From the NCBI GenBank assembly GCA_903927685.1, contig CAIYOB010001609.1:1-18153 (forward strand): a DNA stretch of 18,153 nucleotides. Reading direction: 5' to 3'. Source of the stretch: an uncultured Planctomycetaceae bacterium (GTDB lineage: Bacteria; Planctomycetota; Planctomycetia; Pirellulales; Pirellulaceae). Below the pieces are notes generated by a model, which was not told the DNA's origin, searched no databases, and saw only the letters and a list, made by a program, of their open reading frames with translations. Each line of letters opens with the position of its first letter. Position 1 is the stretch's first letter. Below, in pieces: positions 1 through 7,979 of the stretch. The position numbers and the translations under genes are program-made.

Positions 1-189
1 CGGGCGGGGGAGATCGATGCGGACCATGTGGCCAGCCGACTCCAACTGCTGGACCTGTACGGCCGGCAGCAACGGCCCGCAGCGGCCCTGCCGGTCTTGG
101 AGCAACTTTGCCGCATTCAGCCGGAGAATCCCAATCACTCCCGGAATCGGGATGCGCTCCGCAGGATGCTGGGACAGGACGGAAAATAG
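1..189 (+). CDS. C-terminal fragment of a TPR-like protein (5' end outside window)
   Basis: The first frame is open from base 1 to a TAG at 187-189 and gives 62 residues. The sequence is alpha-helical in character, and the stretch ALPVLEQLCRIQPENP resembles helix B of a tetratricopeptide repeat followed by the usual Pro-rich turn. The protein ends in a basic helix (residues DALRRMLGQDGK). The next gene starts one base after this stop, so the two are almost certainly co-transcribed and translationally coupled. TPR proteins are frequent neighbours of CRTAC1/ASPIC genes in planctomycetes, which fits, but only one repeat-like unit is visible. The function of the full protein cannot be judged from this fragment. 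Confidence 0.6.
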   Translation, partial: RAGEIDADHVASRLQLLDLYGRQQRPAAALPVLEQLCRIQPENPNHSRNRDALRRMLGQDGK

Positions 190-190
190 C

Positions 191-1942
191 GTGGCCAGAT
201 TTTCGTTAGGCACCCGGATTCTGACGATGACCGCCGTGGGAACCGCTTCGCTCGCGGCGGCCATCTGGTTCGCGCCGGGATGGCCGGACAAGCCAGCCGC
301 GCTGCCCGGGCGGGAAACGCCGGCCGCGCCGATCGTCATGCGCGACGTCACCGCCGGAGCGGGCATCCGGTGGCGGCATACGGACGGCAGCAGCGGCAAG
401 CGGTACATCGTCGAGACGATCACGGCCGGCTTGGCCACGTTCGACTACGACGGCGACGACCGGATTGACGTGTACTTGGTGAGCGGCGCTCCGTTGCGAG
501 GCACCCAAGTGGACGCGGCGCCGGCCAATGCCCTGTACCGCAACCGGGATGACTTTCAGTTCTTGGACGTGACGGGCTGGACGGGCGTCGGCGATCTGGG
601 CCACGGCGTCGGCGTGGCCGTCGGCGACTACGATAACGACGGCGCCCCGGACCTGTACGTGTCGAATTACGGTCCCAAGGTGCTGTACCATAACAACGGT
701 GATGGGACCTTCAGCGATGTCACCGCCGAGGCCGGCGTGGCCGACGGCAACAAGGTCGGCGCAGGCGTCTGCTTCCTGGACATCGAGGGCGACGGGGACC
801 TCGACTTGTTCGTCGCCAACTATGTGGATTTCACCTACGAAAAGTACAAGCCCCACATCGTCGATGGGTTTCATATCTACCCTTCTCCCGTCGTCTACAA
901 CAGTGTGAACGACACCTTGTTCCGCAACAACGGTGATGGGACCTTTACCGACATCAGCCCGCAGGCGGGCATCGTCGATGACGAGGCGGGAACGGGCATG
1001 GGAACCGTTTGCGCCGACTATGACAACGACGGGGATACGGACATCTTCGTGCTGAACGACGTCGCCCAGAACTACCTGTACGAGAACGACGGGAGCGGCA
1101 GGTTCCAGGAAGTCGGCATGCTGCGCGGCGTGGGGTTCGATGGTCAGGGCCGCTACCTGGCCAGCATGGGCGTCGATTGCGCCGATTACGACAACGACGG
1201 CTGGCTGGACTTCTTTCAGACGTCGTACTCCGAGCAGCAGCCGGCCCTGTACCACAACTCGGGCCTGGGTTATTTCGAGGACCGAACGCCGCTGGCCATG
1301 CCGGGAACCTCGGCGCTGCCCTACATCAACTGGGGCACGAACTTTGCCGATTTCGACAATGACGGCGACCAGGATCTGTTCCTGGCCAACGGGAACACCC
1401 AGGATAACCTGGAAGACTATTCGAGCACGGCCGCCTACGAAGCGCCCAACACGCTGCTGATGAATACCGGCGACGGCAAGTTCACCGAGATTACCGACCG
1501 GTGCGGCGATGGCTTGACCCCGCGGGCGAGCAGCCGCGGTTCGGCGGTGGACGACTTGGACAACGACGGCGACCTGGACCTCGTCGTCCTGAACGCCCGC
1601 CGCGAGCCGACGATCATCCGCAACGATTCGCCGCGTACGGGACAGCACTGGCTCCAAATCGACGTGCGGGGTGTCACCACCAACCGCGATGGCGTGGGGG
1701 CCCACGTCCGGGTGACGGCCGGCGGCCAGACCCAACTGCAGGAAGTCCACAGCGGCCGCAGCTATCAAGGCCACTGCGGTTCGCGGCTGCACTTTGGCCT
1801 GGGACGGCACGAGCGGGTTGAGGCTGTCGAGGTCCGCTACATCGGCGGCGGCGTCCAGCGATTCGAGAACGTCGGCGGGGACCAGCGGATCCTGCTACTC
1901 GAAGGCGACCCGGACGTTCACGCACTACCCCACGGACAATGA
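191..1942 (+). CDS. Secreted CRTAC1-family protein: FG-GAP/VCBS repeats plus C-terminal ASPIC/UnbV domain
   Basis: This is a 583-residue protein. The GTG at 191 is chosen because it follows the upstream stop by one base, has GGACGG-like bases ahead of it, and gives a signal-type N-terminus (Arg3, Arg9, then a hydrophobic stretch at about 10-28). An ATG at 227 would remove the basic n-region. Calcium-binding propeller loops of the form D-x-D-x-D-G-x-x-D recur at about 85-93, 147-154, 198-205, 277-284, 333-340, 388-395 and 456-463. Several are followed by the NNGDGTF signature. Residues 486-570 match the ASPIC/UnbV domain, with GVGAHV, the HSGRSYQG region and FGLG. The family is an extracytoplasmic seven-bladed propeller whose biochemical role in bacteria is poorly known; adhesion or protein binding is the usual suggestion. 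It sits in a tight run with a second FG-GAP gene and a deiminase. Family assignment is firm, function is not. Confidence 0.9.
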   Translation: MARFSLGTRILTMTAVGTASLAAAIWFAPGWPDKPAALPGRETPAAPIVMRDVTAGAGIRWRHTDGSSGKRYIVETITAGLATFDYDGDDRIDVYLVSGAPLRGTQVDAAPANALYRNRDDFQFLDVTGWTGVGDLGHGVGVAVGDYDNDGAPDLYVSNYGPKVLYHNNGDGTFSDVTAEAGVADGNKVGAGVCFLDIEGDGDLDLFVANYVDFTYEKYKPHIVDGFHIYPSPVVYNSVNDTLFRNNGDGTFTDISPQAGIVDDEAGTGMGTVCADYDNDGDTDIFVLNDVAQNYLYENDGSGRFQEVGMLRGVGFDGQGRYLASMGVDCADYDNDGWLDFFQTSYSEQQPALYHNSGLGYFEDRTPLAMPGTSALPYINWGTNFADFDNDGDQDLFLANGNTQDNLEDYSSTAAYEAPNTLLMNTGDGKFTEITDRCGDGLTPRASSRGSAVDDLDNDGDLDLVVLNARREPTIIRNDSPRTGQHWLQIDVRGVTTNRDGVGAHVRVTAGGQTQLQEVHSGRSYQGHCGSRLHFGLGRHERVEAVEVRYIGGGVQRFENVGGDQRILLLEGDPDVHALPHGQ

Positions 1943-1948
1943 TCTCCC

Positions 1949-3892
1949 ATGCCCTCCCCAGACCTCCACCTAGCCTGCTCCTGCGGCCGACAGATCCCCA
2001 TTACGCTGGGCATGGCGGAAACGCAGGTGCGCTGCGTCTGCGGCCAGGCCTTGACGGTGCCCACGTTTCGCGAGTTGAAGCAGCAGTCGAAAACACCGCC
2101 GCCGGACGAGGACTCATTCGAGCGAACGCGCCGTACGCGGTTGGCGATCGGCGTCGCCGGGGCCCTCCTGGCGGTGGCGGCTTTCGCCGTGATCGGCGTG
2201 CTGGTCACCAAGGCCCTGGCCCCACCCCCGCGAGCCGGTGCGGCCGTCGAGGGCATTCCGCTGGTCGTCGAGCCGGAGGAGTCCAGGCCGGGCACGTCCG
2301 CCGAGGACTTGGCGACGGCGCTCAAACGCAGTCCCCTGATGTCACGTTCCAGTTTCCCGTTGCCGGACAAGTTGACCGAGGACCTGGCGCCGCAACGGGA
2401 AGAAGTCGCTTCGCTGCCGCGTCCTGCAGCCGCGACGGTCAAGGATCCGGCGGCAACGTTCTCCGAATTTTGTTCGACGTGTCACGTCTTGCCGATGGCC
2501 GACGTCGAACCGAAAGGTATGTGGCCCGCCAAGATCCGGCAGATGTACCGCTATGCGCAAGGGCCGCGGCCCCTGCCCCCGGAACGGATTCCTCCCATCG
2601 AAGCGGCCATCGCCTACTGGACCTCGCTCGCCCCCGACTCGTTGGCCTTGCCGGACGAGGCGAAGGGATCTCCGGCTTCCGAACTGAAGTTCGAGCGGCG
2701 CCTGATCAGCTTGGATGCCATCCCCAAGCCGTCCGCGATCTCCTGCGTCAGGTTCGTCCGGATGGCAGACGACGCCCCGCCGCAGCTATTGATTTCCGAT
2801 ATGGGCCACGGTCTGGTAGTTCTCTGGACGCCGTCGGCCCCCGCCCAGTCGGCGGTCGTGGTGGGGCGGATTTCGCATCCCAGCCATACGCACGTCGTTG
2901 ACCTGGACGGGGACGGATTGCGGGACATCCTGGTCGCCAACCTGGGCGATTTCTGGCCGGTCGAGACCAAGCAGGGCTCGGTGGTCTGGCTTCGCAATCG
3001 AGGTCGGCAGCAATTCGATCCCATCGTCCTGATCAGCGGTCTGGGCCGGGTGAACGACGTCCAGAGCGGCGACTTTGATTCCGACGGCGACCTGGATTTG
3101 ATCGTCGGCGTGTTCGGCAACCTGCAGACCGGCGGGGTGCTGTACCTGGAGAACGTCTGCGACCACTGTTCGCAGCCGGAGTTCGAAGCTCAGGGGGTGG
3201 ATTTTCGCACCGGCACCACCGACGTGCCCGTGTGCGATCTGAACGGCGACGGCGACCTCGATTTCATTGCCCTGCAGGCCCAGGAGCACGATCACGTCCT
3301 CGCTTTTCTGAATCAGGGTTGGGGCACGTTTCGAACGCAGACCGTCTACAAGGCCCCGCATCCGCGCTGGGGTTCGACGGGCATTCGGCTGCTGGACATG
3401 GATGGCGACGGGGACCAGGACGTGCTGTACAATCACGGCGATGCCTTTCAGTTTCCCCCGGTCCCGCGTCCGTTTCACGGCGTAAGCTGGTTGGAGAACG
3501 GCGGCGGTTTTCCGTTCACGTATCACCGGCTGACGTACTTGCCCGGCGCCCATACGTCGCTGCCCGCCGACCTGGACGGCGATGGGGACCTGGACGTCGT
3601 GTGCAGTGCCTTCGTGCCCGGCTTCGATCCGAGCTGGGGTGATGCCGACAAAGCCGACTCGGTCATCTGGCTGGAACAGACCAGTCCCGGGCGGTACCGG
3701 CGCTGGGCCTTGGAGAACCGCACCCCGTACCACGCTTGCGGCGAGATCGGCGATTGGGACGGAGACGGTGACGAGGACATCGTCCTGGGGAACTTCCTGC
3801 TGTTGCTGTTCGACAAGGTTCCCGTCGAGCCTTGCCTGACCGTCCTGGAGAACCAACTGGTGCCCGGCAAGACGGCAGACGGCGAGCCGTGA
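1949..3892 (+). CDS. Membrane-anchored zinc-ribbon / cytochrome c motif / FG-GAP repeat protein
   Basis: This is a 647-residue protein starting at an ATG six bases after the upstream stop. In order it has: a short zinc ribbon with two Cys-x-Cys pairs (C10/C12 and C29/C31); a basic stretch (RTRRTR, 59-64); one transmembrane helix at about 65-90; a proline-rich linker; a single heme-binding C175-S-T-C178-H179 motif, with M191 (PKGMWP) as candidate sixth ligand; and an FG-GAP propeller with D-x-D-x-D-G-D loops at about 318-326, 376-383, 430-438, 483-491, 541-549 and 602-610. The topology implied is a cytoplasmic zinc ribbon with heme and propeller in the periplasm. That agrees with the need for periplasmic heme attachment. 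The heme suggests electron transfer, or a redox-controlled propeller. The stop overlaps the next start by one base (TGATG), so the two genes are coupled. The domain calls are clear; the partner and role are unknown. Confidence 0.85.
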   Translation: MPSPDLHLACSCGRQIPITLGMAETQVRCVCGQALTVPTFRELKQQSKTPPPDEDSFERTRRTRLAIGVAGALLAVAAFAVIGVLVTKALAPPPRAGAAVEGIPLVVEPEESRPGTSAEDLATALKRSPLMSRSSFPLPDKLTEDLAPQREEVASLPRPAAATVKDPAATFSEFCSTCHVLPMADVEPKGMWPAKIRQMYRYAQGPRPLPPERIPPIEAAIAYWTSLAPDSLALPDEAKGSPASELKFERRLISLDAIPKPSAISCVRFVRMADDAPPQLLISDMGHGLVVLWTPSAPAQSAVVVGRISHPSHTHVVDLDGDGLRDILVANLGDFWPVETKQGSVVWLRNRGRQQFDPIVLISGLGRVNDVQSGDFDSDGDLDLIVGVFGNLQTGGVLYLENVCDHCSQPEFEAQGVDFRTGTTDVPVCDLNGDGDLDFIALQAQEHDHVLAFLNQGWGTFRTQTVYKAPHPRWGSTGIRLLDMDGDGDQDVLYNHGDAFQFPPVPRPFHGVSWLENGGGFPFTYHRLTYLPGAHTSLPADLDGDGDLDVVCSAFVPGFDPSWGDADKADSVIWLEQTSPGRYRRWALENRTPYHACGEIGDWDGDGDEDIVLGNFLLLLFDKVPVEPCLTVLENQLVPGKTADGEP

Positions 3893-5679
3893 TGGGGCTC
3901 AGACTCATGACGCCAACACGATCGATCTTGCGTCCGCATGCGTTCGTCGTCTACGCGCTGTTGCTGGTCGGCTGCAGCGGCACCCCGCCCCCCGTGCCAA
4001 CGGAACTGCCGGACGACGCCCGTCCGCGGGCGACGGTTCCGGGCGAGTTCGAACCGCAGCAGGCCATCGCCATCGCCTGGCCGCGGTTCGCCACCGACGC
4101 GCTTCCGTCGGCTGCCAAGGCGGCGTTTGTCGATCCCGACCAACTGTACTGCGATCTCGTCGCGGCCGTGGCGGGGCGGATCCCGCTGGTCGTCCTTGTC
4201 GAGGATTCGCAAGCCCGGGAGCGCGTGGCGGCGCTGCTGGGGCAGCGGCAGATTCCGGCCAATGCCGTGCACTTCCTGCACGTCCCGTTCGCGTCCGAGT
4301 GGATCCGGGATTACGGGCCGCTGACCGTGCGAACCGGCGACGGCTCGTGGCGATTGCTGGACGCCGAGTTCGTCGAGGGGCCGGTGGGCGTGTATCCGTA
4401 CGAAGACCGGATGCCGGCGACCTTGGGACGCCTGCTGCAGGTCCCGACGGTCCGCGTCCCGCTGTCCGTCCAGCACGGCAATGTGCTGAGCAACGGTCGG
4501 GGACTGTTCCTGGCAACCCGGAAGATGGTCGACGAGAACGCGGGCCGCGGCTACGGCCAGGACGACGTGCGGCGCGTGCTGCGCGAATTCTACGGGGCGG
4601 CGGAAGTCGTGTTCCTGGAGCCGCTGGCGGGCGAACCGACGGGGCATGTCGACATGTTCGCGACCTGGACCAGCGCTGACACGGTTCTCATCGGCCAGTA
4701 TCCGCCGGACTACGATCCGCGGAACGCTGCGATCCTGGACCGCAACGCCGAGCGAGTCGCGCGAGCCGAGGTGGCCGGTCGCCGCGTTACCGTGGTTCGC
4801 ATTCCGATGCCGCCGCGTGTCGCCCCGCGGTCCGGCACGGAACTCTGGGCGACGTACACCAACGTGGCGTATGCCAACGGCGTGTTGCTGCTGCCGGTCT
4901 ATCCCCGCTGGGCTCCCGAAGTCGAAGCGGCCGCTGAGGAAACGTATCGGCGGCTGCTGCCGGATTGGACCGTGGCCAAAGTCAACGCCGTCCCGATCCT
5001 GCGGACGGGCGGCAGCATCCACTGTGTGACCATGAATTTGCCCCGCGTTGGCCAGTGGGGGCAGAATCCGGAAGATTCGCCCCCCCAGCTGCCGGGCGCG
5101 GAACGCCGCCCGGCAACCGGTGTCAAGGGGGCGCCTTGGTACGGTGCATGGCCGGCGGACGATGCTGCTGCGTCGGCGACGGTCGTGCGACTGGCCGGAA
5201 CCGACGCGGCCGACGAGGACTTGATCGCCGTCGGCCGGATGACGGAGTTGAAGATGCTGGACCTGCGGGATACCCGGGTCACGGACGAGGGCCTGCGGCA
5301 TCTGTCCGGCCTGAAACAGCTCGAAATCCTGGTCCTCACCGGGACGACCGTTTCAGATCAGGGCCTGGAACAGCTGACGGCGATGCCGGCGTTGAAGGTC
5401 CTGTGCCTGGATGAAACCCGGGTCACATCCGCCGGTCTGTCGCTGCTGCGGGGGCTGACGCAGTTGGGGTGGCTGAATCTGAGCCACACGGGGATCACGG
5501 CCGCGGGCCTGAGTCAACTGCGGGACTGTCCGGCGCTGGAAATCCTGATCCTTGACCCCTGCCCGCTGAGGCCGGACGAGATGTCCGCGTTTCGCGAAGC
5601 AGCGCCCGGCGTCCAGGTCTACGACGGCACCCGTCGCCGGCCGGCGTTTCATCGTTTCTCGTACAAGCACTTTCCGTAG
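3892..5679 (+). CDS. Lipoprotein: agmatine/peptidylarginine deiminase-family domain fused to leucine-rich repeats
   Basis: This is a 595-residue protein. The ATG at 3892 overlaps the upstream TGA by one base; the ATG at 3907, preceded by GGGG, is an equally possible start. Either gives a lipoprotein signal ending in L-V-G-C28. Residues 50-395 match the agmatine deiminase/PPAD family (PAD_porph, PF04371): W-I-R-D140-Y-G-P, an H-G-N segment at 195-197 where many relatives have E-G-G-N, G-H252-V-D254, and the nucleophile motif G-G-S-I-H-C378. The guanidine-binding Asp, the His/Asp pair and the Cys therefore all look present. Residues 430-575 form four to five leucine-rich repeats of about 24 residues (L.L..T.VTD.GL..L). 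The family hydrolyses guanidino groups (agmatine, or peptidyl-arginine to citrulline) with release of ammonia. The lipid anchor and LRR favour an extracytoplasmic protein or peptide substrate over cytosolic agmatine, but this is inference. Confidence 0.85.
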   Translation: MGLRLMTPTRSILRPHAFVVYALLLVGCSGTPPPVPTELPDDARPRATVPGEFEPQQAIAIAWPRFATDALPSAAKAAFVDPDQLYCDLVAAVAGRIPLVVLVEDSQARERVAALLGQRQIPANAVHFLHVPFASEWIRDYGPLTVRTGDGSWRLLDAEFVEGPVGVYPYEDRMPATLGRLLQVPTVRVPLSVQHGNVLSNGRGLFLATRKMVDENAGRGYGQDDVRRVLREFYGAAEVVFLEPLAGEPTGHVDMFATWTSADTVLIGQYPPDYDPRNAAILDRNAERVARAEVAGRRVTVVRIPMPPRVAPRSGTELWATYTNVAYANGVLLLPVYPRWAPEVEAAAEETYRRLLPDWTVAKVNAVPILRTGGSIHCVTMNLPRVGQWGQNPEDSPPQLPGAERRPATGVKGAPWYGAWPADDAAASATVVRLAGTDAADEDLIAVGRMTELKMLDLRDTRVTDEGLRHLSGLKQLEILVLTGTTVSDQGLEQLTAMPALKVLCLDETRVTSAGLSLLRGLTQLGWLNLSHTGITAAGLSQLRDCPALEILILDPCPLRPDEMSAFREAAPGVQVYDGTRRRPAFHRFSYKHFP

Positions 5680-5714
5680 GTGGAGGGCCAGACCGCGGAC
5701 TCCGTGGCCACTAC
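5676..5714. terminator. Imperfect palindrome between convergent stops (possible bidirectional terminator)
   Basis: The deiminase stop (5677-5679) and the kinase stop (5711-5713 on the minus strand) face each other across 31 bp. GGCCA at 5686-5690 can pair with TGGCC at 5705-5709. In an alternative fold, GTAG at 5676-5679 plus TGG at 5681-5683 pairs with CCACTAC at 5708-5714, with one bulge. There is no T-run on either side, so this is not a canonical intrinsic terminator. Confidence 0.3.
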
Positions 5715-7393
5715 CAACTCCTGAGTACGTCATCCGCCCCAGAGGTTTCGTAGGCTGCGCGCACGCGCCGGAGGGCGAGGTATTGGATCAGGCCGATCAC
5801 GGTCAGACTCAGGGCAAAGGGAAACACCTCGCGAAAATTCAGCTGCAATTCCGGCAGGTAGGTCACGGTATAGGCGACGTGGCAGGAATAGCCCAGCAGC
5901 GCCAAGACGGTGACATAGAGGACCAGGTCGGCACGAAACCGCAGCACGGCAAAAGCGACCAGGACTTGGTACAGCAGCGCCAGCGGACTCTTGGCACTGT
6001 CCGTGACGAACAGAAAGACGGTCAGCAGCAGGACATCCCAGGTGGCCCAGAGAAAGACCACGGCCGGACGCCCCGAGCGGCGCAAGCGGCGTTGGAAGAT
6101 CCACGCCCCCAGGCACCACGACACACATAACGCGGTCGAGGCCATGCTGAACTGGGCCGTCTGTTCGGGCAGCTGCAGGATCCAGAAGCAGACCACGTGC
6201 CACAGGTAGAACACCGACACGGCGGTCCAGGTGGCAGCCAGGCCCGGTTGCTGCCGCGCCCACCGCCAGACCTTGCGTCCCAGGCTCAACGGCCGGGCCA
6301 GGATCGGCTCGCCGTCCAAGTAGCGGCGCAGGTCGGCCGCCAGTTCGCCGGCGTGGGGATAGCGCAGCGCGGGGTTCTTCTCCAGGCATTTCAGGCAGAT
6401 CGTGTTCAGGTCGCGTGAAATCCGCCGATCCCGCGTGCGCGGCGCCACCACTTCGTCCTCTTGGATCTTGCGGAGCGTATCCAGCAGGTTGGCGGGCTCG
6501 GCTTGGATCGGCGGCCGCCCGGTCAGGATCTCGTACAGGATGGCGCCCAGCGAGTACACATCCGAGGCGGCGGTCACGCGGTCCGCCGCCCCTTGGGCCT
6601 GCTCCGGCGGCATGTAGCCGGGGGTTCCCATGACGTCCCCTGCAGCGGTCAGCGAGGACTCGTGATGCAGCTGTTTGGCCAGCCCAAAGTCGGTGACCCG
6701 CGGCCGGCCATGGCGGTCCAGCAGGATGTTGGAGGGCTTCAGATCGCGATGGATGACGCCCCGCTCGTGCGCGTGCCCGATCGCCAGGCAGACGGCGTAC
6801 AGCAACTCGATGGCGTCGCGCTGCGGCAGGTCGGCTTTCCGCAGCCGATCGGCCAGGCTGGGGCCGTCGATGTACTTCATCGAGAAGAAGTGTTCGCCCT
6901 GGCACTGGCCGACTTCATAGATCGGCACGATCCCGTCATGGTCCAACCGGGCGGCAGCCTCCGCCTCGGCCCGGAACCGCTGCACGTCGGCGGCGGAAGC
7001 GAATCTGCCGGCGCGGATCATCTTCAGGGCCACCACGCGGTCCGGCTGCCGCTGGCGGGCGCGAAACACGACTCCCATGCCGCCGCGGCCGATCTGTTCC
7101 AGCAGTTCGTAGCCCGCAAAGTCCTCGAGGGCCCGGTGGGTCGTGTCGAGCCAAGTTGGCAGGCCGGCGCTGTCCAAGGTCGGCAAAAAGGCGTTCATCA
7201 TTCCCGGGACGAACTCCAGCGGGGCGTTCAAGGGATCCCCGTCGGCCTCCTGCTCCAGCATCGCTTCCACCGCGCGGCGCAACTGGGGATGGTCGCGGCA
7301 GGCCTCGTCCAGTGCAGCCGCGCGCTGGTCCGGGGGCAGGTCGCAGACCTGGCCGAAGATGCTGGTCACGAGTTCGTATTCAGCCGGCGTCAT
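5711..7393 (-). CDS. Hanks-type Ser/Thr protein kinase with six C-terminal transmembrane helices
   Basis: This is a 560-residue protein. Residues 1-90 are an acidic helical N-terminal region of a kind often seen ahead of planctomycete kinases. The kinase domain (about 95-360) has the glycine loop GRGGMGVVF (102-110), catalytic Lys124 in VALK, HRD217LKPSN, D235FG and GTPGYMPPEQ, so it should be active. The C-terminal third has about six hydrophobic helices at roughly 386-408, 414-434, 443-463, 468-484, 489-512 and 523-542, with short loops and no large extracellular domain. The start overlaps the end of the sigma factor gene by 14 nt and has no clear Shine-Dalgarno of its own, so translation is probably coupled. 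Sigma factor and kinase adjacency is a recognised planctomycete arrangement (ECF-STK groups). The likely job is to transmit a membrane signal to the sigma factor or the STAS protein. Confidence 0.93.
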   Translation of the reverse strand: MTPAEYELVTSIFGQVCDLPPDQRAAALDEACRDHPQLRRAVEAMLEQEADGDPLNAPLEFVPGMMNAFLPTLDSAGLPTWLDTTHRALEDFAGYELLEQIGRGGMGVVFRARQRQPDRVVALKMIRAGRFASAADVQRFRAEAEAAARLDHDGIVPIYEVGQCQGEHFFSMKYIDGPSLADRLRKADLPQRDAIELLYAVCLAIGHAHERGVIHRDLKPSNILLDRHGRPRVTDFGLAKQLHHESSLTAAGDVMGTPGYMPPEQAQGAADRVTAASDVYSLGAILYEILTGRPPIQAEPANLLDTLRKIQEDEVVAPRTRDRRISRDLNTICLKCLEKNPALRYPHAGELAADLRRYLDGEPILARPLSLGRKVWRWARQQPGLAATWTAVSVFYLWHVVCFWILQLPEQTAQFSMASTALCVSWCLGAWIFQRRLRRSGRPAVVFLWATWDVLLLTVFLFVTDSAKSPLALLYQVLVAFAVLRFRADLVLYVTVLALLGYSCHVAYTVTYLPELQLNFREVFPFALSLTVIGLIQYLALRRVRAAYETSGADDVLRSW

Positions 7394-7958
7394 GGTCGGT
7401 CAATTGCGTCAAGAGCCAGGCTCGCGCCGCCCGCCAATCGTTCTTGACGGTGGCCGTCGAGACGCCCAGTGTGTGCGCGGTCTCCTCGACGTTCAAGCCG
7501 CCGAAAAAACGCAGTTCGACGACTCGGGCATGCCGTTCGTTCAGCCGCGTCAATTCCTGCAGCACGTCGTCCAGGGCCACGATGTCGACAGGGTTGCGTT
7601 CGCGGGCCAGCCCGATCGTGTCCAGCAAAGGCACCTTGTGCCGTCCCGCGCCGCGTTTCTCGGCGGCCCGGCCGCGGGCGTGGTCGACCAGGATGCGGCG
7701 CATCATGTTGGCGGCCACCGCACAAAAATGCGCCCGATTCTGCCACTGGACGCGAGTCTGGTCGACCAGCCGCAAGAACGCCTCGTGGACCAGTGCCGTC
7801 GGCTGCAGGGTGTGATCGGGCCGCTCGCCGCGCAGTCGCTGGATGGCGATCGCTTTCAGTTCCTCGTACACCAGCGGCAGCAGGGCTTCCAGGGAGGCCC
7901 GCTGGCCCCGGCCCGCCTCCAGCAATAGCCGCGTCGTTTCGCCCTGCTCGGTTGCCAT
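7380..7958 (-). CDS. ECF-type RNA polymerase sigma factor (planctomycete Sigma70_ECF family)
   Basis: This is a 192-residue protein. Region 2 spans about 22-95 and includes the LQPTALVHEAFLRL segment and the FCAVAANMMRRILVDHAR stretch typical of the Sig-70_X6/Sigma70_ECF group (TIGR02999, PF07638). Region 4 lies at about 130-185 with a helix-turn-helix (VEETAHTLGVSTATVKNDW). The ATG at 7956-7958 has a strong GGGAGG seven bases upstream. The upstream STAS gene ends 21 bp before it and the downstream kinase gene overlaps its end by 14 nt, so it is the middle gene of a three-gene operon. No zinc-binding anti-sigma factor is encoded beside it. Control by the neighbouring kinase, directly or through the STAS protein, is therefore more likely than classical membrane anti-sigma sequestration; this last point is inference. 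Confidence 0.95.
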   Translation of the reverse strand: MATEQGETTRLLLEAGRGQRASLEALLPLVYEELKAIAIQRLRGERPDHTLQPTALVHEAFLRLVDQTRVQWQNRAHFCAVAANMMRRILVDHARGRAAEKRGAGRHKVPLLDTIGLARERNPVDIVALDDVLQELTRLNERHARVVELRFFGGLNVEETAHTLGVSTATVKNDWRAARAWLLTQLTDHDAG

Positions 7959-7965
7959 CGGCAGT

Positions 7966-7971
7966 CCTCCC
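7966..7971 (-). promoter_or_regulatory. Strong ribosome binding site for the sigma factor gene
   Basis: On the minus strand this reads GGGAGG, seven bases ahead of the ATG at 7956-7958. It fixes the sigma factor start and suggests the sigma factor is translated independently of the STAS gene. Confidence 0.7.
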
Positions 7972-7979
7972 GGTCTGGT

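Noticed and set aside
17..190. Extended N-terminus for the CRTAC1 gene from an ATG at 17
   Set aside because: This segment is coding in another frame (the TPR-like tail ending at 189). The extension is rich in Cys/Trp/Ser and looks like no signal peptide; the GTG at 191 gives a proper one.
206..1810. Long minus-strand open frame opposite the CRTAC1 gene
   Set aside because: It mirrors the repeated GAC/GGC codons of the propeller, is rich in Val/Ala/Arg without domain motifs, and opposes a clear family member.
1939..2901. Plus-strand frame starting at ATG 1939
   Set aside because: It is an Arg/Gly-rich shadow of the heme-propeller gene, which carries recognisable motifs in its own frame.
2786..5301. 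Two long minus-strand frames opposite the heme-propeller and deiminase genes
   Set aside because: Low-complexity Arg/Gln/His/Val composition and no motifs; the plus strand has intact catalytic and propeller motifs.
6461..7447. Plus-strand frame opposite the kinase gene
   Set aside because: It is antisense to the kinase domain and shows no family features.
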